NCBI RefSeq assembly: GCF_000171335.1
Contig: NZ_ABEQ01000004.3
Span: 2,501-50,238, forward strand
DNA from: Candidatus Epulonipiscium viviparus
GTDB lineage: Bacteria; Bacillota; Clostridia; Lachnospirales; Cellulosilyticaceae
DNA length: 47,738 nucleotides
Reading direction: 5' to 3'
The notes below the pieces were generated by a model that did not search any database, was not told the DNA's origin, and was given only the letters and a program-made list of their open reading frames with translations. The translations under genes were made by a program, and so were the position numbers. The first letter of the stretch is position 1; every line of letters begins with the position of its first letter. Below, piece by piece: positions 20,501 to 27,847 of the stretch.

Positions 20501-23500
20501 AAAGATGGTGGCTATACATTTGTGAAATACACCCCTTCTCCTGATAACGGGGCTACTCCTAGCAAGTGGGAGACTGTTGATGAAGCTCCAGAGAAATGGG
20601 TTGATGAAGCAACTCTGTCGGCATATAACTTAGCAATTGTGGCCGCTGTGAAAGTTGTTGAAGATAGTAAGATTGCAGCTTATCTTGTAGAAGAAGGAAC
20701 CTCACCTTCAACTCCATCTGATGATAAGAAAGCAGATGCCGAAAGTACATTCGATCCAGACTCTACGAAGCCATATGCGGAATTAAAGCTCAACGAAGAT
20801 GTTCTAGCAAATATATTGTCAGCGGCGGCGAATGGTGAAGATTACTTCGAAGAAGCGAAAAAAGAACTCGATGCAGCTAAGGAGGCTTTCGAGAAGGCAG
20901 CTAAAGAGCCAGTAAAAACAGAGGCTGTTGAAGCAAAATTAGAGGAATTCAAAACGGCTCTTGAGGAGCTATACACCATTGAAGAGGCAACAGATGTAAC
21001 TTCACGTGATACTCTTGGATATGTGGCGGCGGGCACAGCTGATGACACCAAAGTAACTGTAGCTAAATTTGTGGATAATAATGGTACTGCAGACGACAAG
21101 ACTGACGATACAATAATTGGATACTTCCCAGCTCACATCTACGTAAGTGACGATACCACTGGCGTAATTAACTCTGTTACAGGCAAGGCATACGGGTTGA
21201 ATACTAGTGGTGAGTCTGATGGTTCGGCTCCTAAGAAGTATGTAAATACTAGAGTATCCAAGAACTTTATCGAGGCCGTTCAAGCAGCAGAAGAAGTAAA
21301 AACCAAGAGCCTTGCGGACCTCAACAAATTGATTACTTCGAATGGCAAATACTTCGATAACATTATAGCTAAGTTGACAGCAGAGAAAGTGAAATTTGAT
21401 GAGGCATCCAAAGCGTATATCGATATAACAGCCTTCAACACAGCCGCAACTGCTGCTCAAGCTTTAATTGGCGCCGGAACAGAATTAAGCGGTGACTTCA
21501 CATTCAAAGACGCCGCTGGTGAAGAGTTCGTAAAAGGAGATGTATTCGAAGGACTAACAATTGCTGATGGCGTAATAGATTTAACGACAGAAATTATATT
21601 GGGAGATACATTAGTATTCTCACTTGATGGTATTTATGAATGCGATGAGAATGGCGTAGCATCTGAGGAAAAACTTGAAACAGGTACTACAACACACTGG
21701 GTAACTCCAACGATGTTCAAAAATCTCAAAGACGCTATCATCGAAGCACAGGAATTAGTCAATTTGGCAACTAGTCTTAACGAAGATATAGTATACGAAT
21801 ATGCTAATACCATAAATACCCTCAATACAATCGAAGCCGGCCTCGCTGTAACAGGAGATACTGATGCAGATAAGGCTCTTAAAGCGGCTGGTGCAGCAGC
21901 AGTAGGGGATCTTGAGCTTTCAGCAGAAGATGAAGAAAACCTCATAATTGCATTCGGCGATGATGCAACTGAAGATCAAAAAACGGAAGCTACCAATATT
22001 GTAGGAAAATTAAAATCTGACTACTTTACAAGTCAAATAGATTTCACTAAAGTTGTGACGGAGTTCGTACCAACTACAATAGAGGCTGTTGATGAAGCTG
22101 CAGCTGGTGACTGGGTTAAGAAAGCGAAAGTAATTATCTATGGAGCTGACGAAGTAGCTGGCGGTGCTGTAGATACTACCAATCCTGATGAACCTGTCGA
22201 CAATAGAGATGCGTTAGTCAGCGAGCTACCAGGTGGATTCGATGTTCTTACGCTAGCCGCTCTTACAGCAGCTGACACGGAGGAAAAGGATGGCGATGGC
22301 AAAATTATTTATGGCCTATCTGATGCCGAGATCACAACCGCATTTGGTGAGGCGGTATACTTTGAGAAAACATACATCGATGCGTTGAAAGCGGCGATAA
22401 AAGTAGTAGAAGATGCGGGCGAAGACGTAGAAGCCGAAGAAGTAGAAGCACTTGCATTGTTAGTAAATCAAGCACCGAAAGAAGTTAAAGATGTAGAAAT
22501 CGAGAATAACGCGAAAATCGATCTATACAATAGCTACGTGAGCACCGAAGCTCTATTAATGAAAGACGGCAAAGAAGTTGTAGCCAGCGACAACAAAGGT
22601 GCTTCAACATCTAAAGACACATATTGGGTAACATCCGCACAATTAAATGGTTTGAAGGCAGCGTTGACGAACACCGAAAAATTATTAAACAATACAACCA
22701 CCACCGCAAAAGCATCTGCCATATTTAATAAAAATCTTGTTGCACAACTTACAACTAACGCGCGTCTTGGAGCGGCGTTCAAGCCATCACCAGGCACCGC
22801 AAATCCAGATGAGCTGACTAAACTTAATGCAGCCAAGGCCGAATTATTAGCACGAATAAATTACGCGACAGTTTTGATAGGCCAAAAAGCATATTTGGAA
22901 GACGGGACTCAAGATGAAAATGCCGTAATTATAGATGAAGGCAGAATCGTTGTCAGTACAGCATTCGGAACCGATGTATCTGGAGAAGATAAAGACGGCA
23001 ATTTAATTCCAGATTCTGGAGATCGCTGGACATCGCAAGCGGCGCTCAATGCAGCGACGACAGCTGTCAAGGCCGCTGTTAATGCATATAAGCATACATT
23101 AGCAACTGAAACATCGTTAGACAAAGCGCAACTGATACTTAATAATAGCATCGCCAACTTCGAGAGAACCGCTCAATACGGAGCGAAAGAATTATACGCA
23201 TCAGTGGCGGCGACAATGCAAACGTATGTGAACAACATCAGAAAAGGAAACGAAACTTATGCCGATGGGGCGATCATCGCAGCAGATCAATTAGCACAAA
23301 GTTTACTCAACGGAGCCGACGTCGCGGTAAACCAATATTGGTCAACCAAACTTGAAGTAACCAAGATTCTTAACGCAGCAACAGTGGCGGAAAACGTTCT
23401 TTTGAAATTTGCCAACCCTGATAAACCAACATCGAAAACTAGCCTTCCGGCGCTTGTCGTATCGCTCAATAATATTAAGAGAGCATACGAATTGTTCTAC

Positions 23501-26500
23501 GGAAGAGATTTAGAAGGCAAAGTGATCGACGAGATTGTTCCGAAAGTACAGCAAGGAACGAACTTAGTGGAGACATCAGAAATCCGCAGCCTTATCGAAC
23601 TTTCCGTAGCCAAAGTCAACGACCTTGTATACCTCAAAGGAGCACCAAGACCGCATTTTAAATACACATTATCAGACGGAACTGCGGGCAACTCGTATGG
23701 CTACGACCAATTGATTCCAGATGAAGATTATAACTTCGAGAAAATGGAAGACGGCGACGATGGCAACGGAAATGGAATCGACGAAGAAGAAGCAGAAAAC
23801 GGAATAGATATCCGCGTATCAAGTAAAGCCAATGGAATCGATGTACCAACCGATACTCAATGGATACCAAGTGTCGCAGTAAATCAATTTGTAGCAGCAA
23901 TCAATGGAGCGCAAACGTCATTAGACCGATTCGACATGGCCGCAGATAAAGTAAAAAATCAAATCATCCTAACAAACGCGATTGCAGCGTTAGAGAAAGC
24001 CAACGGAGCGTTCGACGCGGCAGTAAAAACATCAGATTCTTCTATCAGCGAGGCATCAGAAGCGTATCAAGATTCATACAAAACACTAGCAAATTCGATA
24101 ATACAAGGTTTCAGTGTACTTGGATTCAATGAAAACGGTGTACTCGAGGAAGACATTAGCATGGCGAGTGGAGAATTAGCTATCGAGGTCGCAGTAAGAG
24201 GAACGTTATCAGGAGACGGTGGTGACGTCGACAGTTCATATAACTGGGTACCGATGGTAAATTACAACGGATTTAAAAACGCAGTGATCGTAGCGCAAAC
24301 AGCACTCAATGCTCCAGCGGCAAATACCAAGAGCCTGACCTCCGCATATACTATATTGAACAACGCGGCAACGACGTTGGCGAAAGTAGCAAGCGCTAAA
24401 GGCGAAGGAAGATTTGATGAAAGAGATGGATTAGTATCAGAATTGCAAGGACTTGTCGACGAGGCGAATGCAATTTTATTTGGAGACGACGGGGAAACAC
24501 CAATTTTCACAAGTGCAACTGGCAAAGACGTACCGGTAGGCGAGAAATGGCTTACTGGACCAACAATATCCTCGTTGAATGCACAAGTCACACTTGCAAC
24601 AAACTCGATTATAAATGCCGGGACCAATCCGCACCCTGTAACTGGCTTAAAAGGCAACGGAAGAACTACAATAAATCAGTTAAAAACTAACATTAAAACA
24701 ATAACAACGGTATTAGACAAAACGGAACCAAAAGAAGGAACATTGGAAGGCGAGATGACCGATGCGGCAAAAGCGAGATTAATTCTCAAAGCTCAAATCG
24801 ACCAAGCGAATGAATACGTAAAAACTCGCATAAGTAATTATCAAGGAACTGAGTTAGCAGACGGAGTCATCTGGGTAACAGGTGCGAACGTGGACGGATT
24901 TAAATATAGCGATACGGAGAACGCAGACTCGATACGACCTACAATATTCATATCAATGGCAGCAAAAAGAGCGATGCCAGCATACAATAAACCGTATACA
25001 GCGGTAGGAGCGAAAGAAGGCTATGAGCAAGCGAGCGCCGATTTACAAAGTGCCATCGACCAATTCGAAAATATTTTGGCAAATAAAACACCAAGCGGAG
25101 CGGAAGTTGGAGCAGACGAACCACAACTATCTGGAATAGGATCACTCAATTCAATCAACGCCGAAAAAGTGGCAATCAACGCCAAAATGGCAGAATATTC
25201 CACAACAGTCAAATTAACCAGAGTCGCATCCGAGGAAACAGCAATAGCGAAGTTACCAGAAGGGGTGTATTACGCATCAGCAACAGAGATTGGAACAATG
25301 AACACCGCTATCGCAACAGCGAGAACGGCACTAGGTACATTCGAAAAAACAGTCGATGCTGTCGAGTTTTTAAGAGACGTAGTGTCTGCTGATCTCACTG
25401 AAGCACACGATGAATTCTTAAATGTACGTAAAATGAAAGGTATATACGAAGAGACTACAATGGCAACGGCCGAAACAGCGGTAAAAACATTATTCGATGG
25501 CGAAGATGAGAACCAAATCATCCTTCCAGCTGGTTCAACTGTCGCAAGTGCCACAGCGTATATCAAAAATCTCGTTGAATCTGTTATAGCAAATGAAACT
25601 ATCACGGTAGATGTTATTGATGCAAAGATTACAGAGCCAACAGCTGGAACCGCAGAGGAACCAGAAGGTGAAGCAGGCAGTGGTACAGCAAAAATCAAGT
25701 TAACTAATACCCAAGCGGCAGAAGATGCAGATGCAGCTGACAAAGAGGTAACTGTTGATGCAACCTTCAAAGTAGCGGCGACACCATATAAGTGGGACGC
25801 TATAAGCAAAACGAATGTACTAATGGCGGCATCGAAAGTTCATTCCAAGACAGAATTTGTAGTAGACGGTGCGATAGCGAAAGCGGCCCGCGATGCAGAA
25901 GCAGTTGACGCAGACGACGATACAAAACTCGCAGCTGAAGCAAAAGCAGTCGCAGCTGATTTGAAGATACAAATCGAAAACTTGATCAACGACTCGGCGA
26001 TAGAAGTGTTTGTTGTCGCAGCCGACTCTGCTGAAGACAACGCATTAACTGACGCCCAAAATCTGACTAAAATAACAGCGGCGACTGATGACTACGATAA
26101 TCAAACACCAGATACCGAAAACAAAAAAGGAGAAGATGGCAAGTTAGAATTTAACGTAGCATTGAGATTAAGCTTTGACGAGGTTCCTGGAATCCTAATG
26201 ATCGCCGAACCAGCTATCGTAAGCGAATTGGTTGAAGTTACCAACGATGATGCTGCTGGAACTGGCGCAAGCGATGAGTATTACACCGTTATATTTAAAG
26301 AGGCGTTGACAGCTAAAGTAACGGCAGCACCATACACCGTGAGTTCACCAGCCGACAAGGCAGCAGTTGATATGGCTAATACAATCTACACAGCGAACGT
26401 AAAAACAACAGCTCATAGTATTGAGAATACTCTTGAGAATCCAGCGACTACAGAAGCGTTAGCGAAGGCGCAAATTTCTAAGCAAATCACCAACTTACTA

Positions 26501-27526
26501 ACCGAAGGATTGGGAGACAACAGTACAGATGAAGCTCATAATTATGATGTTATCGAGGACGTAACTTTCGAAATTATCACTACAGAATTTAAGGCACCGA
26601 CCCGAGAGGCAGCCGGATCATTCGCCTTTGCAGTTAAGTTCACCCAAGGCATTGATTCTACATCTAGTGCGGACCAAACTGCATTGGCTATAGAGCAAAA
26701 TCCAGAAGATGTATTAGGCGACTTCGTGGCCGCGCTAGAATCATTCCCTACATTTGCAGCCACTTACGTGTACAATGCAAGCGGTTTACTTGAAAAGGTT
26801 GATCCAAAAGATGATGGAAGCTTCGAATACGAGGAAGGTGTAGGACCATATGTCTTAGCCGACAAAAAGGCAACAGATAAGCTAAGAGCTAGCAGCGAAA
26901 TGATGATGTACCTCAACGCAGCAGTGGGCGAAGCGATAGGTGGAGAAGCTAAAGTTACAATCGATGATAAATACACAGCCTTCAAGAAAGCCCTTTCAGC
27001 AACACCAGCCAAAGCTGGAATAGACGGAATATTCAAATTTGTAGCCGTTGTCACAGACGGGGATAGAACCGAAAGAACATTCCAAATCACTATACCGATC
27101 GTCGCGTTACCATACGAAAAACCAGAAGAAGTCAAAGCGGTAGAAGCGAACCTAATCTCGCTAGGAGTCGACCTTGAAGCGATCGGCCAGTTTGAAGAAG
27201 AAGAGATACCGGCATTCAACGAACCAGTAATCGAGGAGAATTATGAAGACGAATTTGTAAGCGAATACACCGAGGAATTTGTAGAAGAAGAGTTAACATT
27301 CGACGAGCCAGCATACGAAGAAGAAGCATACGAAGAACCTACATTCGATGAAGAATACTTCGAAGAGGAATATTTTGAGGAGTTGTTCGAAGAAGAAGAG
27401 TATTTCGAGGAGCAATTTGAGGAGCAATTCGAAGAGGAACTGTTTATGGAAGAATCATTTGACTTCTCAGCAAGTAAGAATAAGTCATTTATAGCAAGAG
27501 TGAAAAACCTATTTAAGCGTTCATAA
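17552..27526 (+). CDS. Giant exported helical-repeat protein, type B, copy 1 (3324 residues)
   Basis: The protein is a paralogue of A(+), with a signal peptide (KKYRKQMAFTLLATGA core, cleavage near residue 30) and 11 Trp repeats at about residues 244, 685, 1016, 1383, 1692, 1826, 1930, 2104, 2232, 2333 and 2441, in the same order as in A(+). The segment ELFYGRDLEGK and the following helices match A(+) ELFYGRNINGD. Four beta modules follow, starting near 2699 (AGTAEEPEGEAGSG), 2804, 2975 and 3117. Several end in A-x-PY, as in Gram-positive Ig-like surface modules. Residues about 3217-3302 are an acidic/aromatic low-complexity tail. The last residues are FIARVKNLFKRS. I saw one Cys and no known anchor motif. 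It has an AAAAGGAGATGA ribosome binding site and a terminator at 27570. Export is well supported; the biological role is not known. Confidence 0.85.
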   Translation: MSLLKKYRKQMAFTLLATGAITIAPIDAFGTTPSYPDNSIGKLIEAATKTVDGVSTIDDTNAIGYSADFPDEVDVDIEDLAIDTNLNAALRFTELHISDILGLEFSKDQGYIDLLEDDDNVFSELKKMLSTTTISKSANPGLVEHLKSLTTIIEDTTDNVKKLKIEVGAGSEYKTLIDTLKAEIHYVDAHMDFSEFASVNADTANEKPFDFGDSTKTVNVSDPTTAVSIAISKDGSDVSENNYWVTQETYNALKSALDDAVETLMNVYKDTTILSDATNGFGVAVELLDSPDATTSAFSTFAAGNEFKNEVDTNGTALAMGAKAIALLPDETFYKIEQMLGTKENHTTAENIDETIAALEDAYSEYLAAEKGSAELADPAKFALDTKIALAMTGLTSTDAIAGTIPGVPAFEDSTTGIIYVYTNDTKAVDGSIPKSAATGIAAYPGTGALKVDAKDMGFDDDSKFFIAPVVTDDPYDLVTENFELADVEVTGEIPLKYITKAEANAKFKAVKAMVDEMKLYDGKDITENGGEAGVDTEAEYKAYRAEISAGVSAAAKNDYDADTKITLVAEKMAAFGEEMVEFAKMGTGAEQKIVANTLGQYLAHLGYATWDGTKKTYALVTIDTTTPAFANQKAVGTDNTEVAGTAPTEIGDIKIDPDTTSITAKTNFFNISTNGVDIPEAQSWVTVEERDALATVLLSAYELLKENQTKVNEITTIVAIPRLEAKIEEVKAAIAAYDAAAKEGLQDNFKEEVKKITEALATVEEFVTLPVFALEDIATEPTPVITEQRAIVATSKTALSNEGIFSITREVFTEAPAGFTLTKKDGNTKSAAYSDIQNQKLIDTTAIESYVTPADLDALFAAIDPVALLVSNETIVPAEGIVDVHSDAIKNAKDLYDDLVAKYLNGEIEAIVNKIETAVGVFEDAKKEVVSYAKRADLVEAIDANMEDSTKPDAADGSIRDLIRVDTGTVYIDPDSKDLMVSKDGGYTFVKYTPSPDNGATPSKWETVDEAPEKWVDEATLSAYNLAIVAAVKVVEDSKIAAYLVEEGTSPSTPSDDKKADAESTFDPDSTKPYAELKLNEDVLANILSAAANGEDYFEEAKKELDAAKEAFEKAAKEPVKTEAVEAKLEEFKTALEELYTIEEATDVTSRDTLGYVAAGTADDTKVTVAKFVDNNGTADDKTDDTIIGYFPAHIYVSDDTTGVINSVTGKAYGLNTSGESDGSAPKKYVNTRVSKNFIEAVQAAEEVKTKSLADLNKLITSNGKYFDNIIAKLTAEKVKFDEASKAYIDITAFNTAATAAQALIGAGTELSGDFTFKDAAGEEFVKGDVFEGLTIADGVIDLTTEIILGDTLVFSLDGIYECDENGVASEEKLETGTTTHWVTPTMFKNLKDAIIEAQELVNLATSLNEDIVYEYANTINTLNTIEAGLAVTGDTDADKALKAAGAAAVGDLELSAEDEENLIIAFGDDATEDQKTEATNIVGKLKSDYFTSQIDFTKVVTEFVPTTIEAVDEAAAGDWVKKAKVIIYGADEVAGGAVDTTNPDEPVDNRDALVSELPGGFDVLTLAALTAADTEEKDGDGKIIYGLSDAEITTAFGEAVYFEKTYIDALKAAIKVVEDAGEDVEAEEVEALALLVNQAPKEVKDVEIENNAKIDLYNSYVSTEALLMKDGKEVVASDNKGASTSKDTYWVTSAQLNGLKAALTNTEKLLNNTTTTAKASAIFNKNLVAQLTTNARLGAAFKPSPGTANPDELTKLNAAKAELLARINYATVLIGQKAYLEDGTQDENAVIIDEGRIVVSTAFGTDVSGEDKDGNLIPDSGDRWTSQAALNAATTAVKAAVNAYKHTLATETSLDKAQLILNNSIANFERTAQYGAKELYASVAATMQTYVNNIRKGNETYADGAIIAADQLAQSLLNGADVAVNQYWSTKLEVTKILNAATVAENVLLKFANPDKPTSKTSLPALVVSLNNIKRAYELFYGRDLEGKVIDEIVPKVQQGTNLVETSEIRSLIELSVAKVNDLVYLKGAPRPHFKYTLSDGTAGNSYGYDQLIPDEDYNFEKMEDGDDGNGNGIDEEEAENGIDIRVSSKANGIDVPTDTQWIPSVAVNQFVAAINGAQTSLDRFDMAADKVKNQIILTNAIAALEKANGAFDAAVKTSDSSISEASEAYQDSYKTLANSIIQGFSVLGFNENGVLEEDISMASGELAIEVAVRGTLSGDGGDVDSSYNWVPMVNYNGFKNAVIVAQTALNAPAANTKSLTSAYTILNNAATTLAKVASAKGEGRFDERDGLVSELQGLVDEANAILFGDDGETPIFTSATGKDVPVGEKWLTGPTISSLNAQVTLATNSIINAGTNPHPVTGLKGNGRTTINQLKTNIKTITTVLDKTEPKEGTLEGEMTDAAKARLILKAQIDQANEYVKTRISNYQGTELADGVIWVTGANVDGFKYSDTENADSIRPTIFISMAAKRAMPAYNKPYTAVGAKEGYEQASADLQSAIDQFENILANKTPSGAEVGADEPQLSGIGSLNSINAEKVAINAKMAEYSTTVKLTRVASEETAIAKLPEGVYYASATEIGTMNTAIATARTALGTFEKTVDAVEFLRDVVSADLTEAHDEFLNVRKMKGIYEETTMATAETAVKTLFDGEDENQIILPAGSTVASATAYIKNLVESVIANETITVDVIDAKITEPTAGTAEEPEGEAGSGTAKIKLTNTQAAEDADAADKEVTVDATFKVAATPYKWDAISKTNVLMAASKVHSKTEFVVDGAIAKAARDAEAVDADDDTKLAAEAKAVAADLKIQIENLINDSAIEVFVVAADSAEDNALTDAQNLTKITAATDDYDNQTPDTENKKGEDGKLEFNVALRLSFDEVPGILMIAEPAIVSELVEVTNDDAAGTGASDEYYTVIFKEALTAKVTAAPYTVSSPADKAAVDMANTIYTANVKTTAHSIENTLENPATTEALAKAQISKQITNLLTEGLGDNSTDEAHNYDVIEDVTFEIITTEFKAPTREAAGSFAFAVKFTQGIDSTSSADQTALAIEQNPEDVLGDFVAALESFPTFAATYVYNASGLLEKVDPKDDGSFEYEEGVGPYVLADKKATDKLRASSEMMMYLNAAVGEAIGGEAKVTIDDKYTAFKKALSATPAKAGIDGIFKFVAVVTDGDRTERTFQITIPIVALPYEKPEEVKAVEANLISLGVDLEAIGQFEEEEIPAFNEPVIEENYEDEFVSEYTEEFVEEELTFDEPAYEEEAYEEPTFDEEYFEEEYFEELFEEEEYFEEQFEEQFEEELFMEESFDFSASKNKSFIARVKNLFKRS
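27199..27459 (+). other. Acidic/aromatic low-complexity tail of B(+)
   Basis: About 86 residues are dominated by Glu with regularly spaced Phe/Tyr, with motifs such as YFEELFEEEEYFEEQF and FEEQFEEQFEEE. The same tail exists in B(-) (about 31340-31615) and is absent from A(+) and A(-). It is followed by a Ser/Lys linker and the basic end LFKRS. It could be disordered, cation-binding or interaction-prone. Confidence 0.8.
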
Positions 27527-27569
27527 GCCGACATATAGCACGAGGCTGAGCTTGTAGTAGCAATGATAG

Positions 27570-27606
27570 AAAGCCTTCCCTGGAATTTTTTGGGGGAAGG
27601 CTTTTT
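27570..27606 (+). terminator. Intrinsic terminator of B(+)
   Basis: AAAGCCTTCCC (27570-27580) pairs with GGGGAAGGCTTT (27593-27604 region), followed by T residues. The same hairpin with small changes lies in mirror image at 31035-31073 behind B(-). Confidence 0.85.
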
Positions 27607-27688
27607 GTATGCTACCTTGGCGATAGTAGCTGTATTAGCAGTAACTTCGAGACATATGAGCGTTTTTTAATATTGGTGCCAAATAGCC

Positions 27689-27787
27689 TATTCTCAATAG
27701 AGAATAACTAAAGAGGAGGTACTAAAAATAGCAAAACTCAAATTTCGGAGAGGCAGCGAGAGGTTCAGAATTTGTACAGCGTATTAA
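27689..27787 (+). pseudogene. Possible relic gene start (hairpin, strong RBS, no ATG)
   Basis: A hairpin TATTCTC-GAGAATA (27689-27706) precedes a consensus AGAGGAGG site (27712-27719). Eight bases later the frame begins with ATA instead of ATG at 27728, reads IAKLKFRRGSERFRICTAY and stops at 27787. The KLKFRRGS start resembles the opening of some phage tail/receptor-binding proteins, but 19 codons are too few to be sure. It lies in the otherwise gene-free 27607-27847 stretch before array 2. Confidence 0.2.
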
Positions 27788-27847
27788 ACATGCTCATACA
27801 AATAACTCGAAAAATTTGGTTTGGGATTTAGATTAGGATGAGATAAT

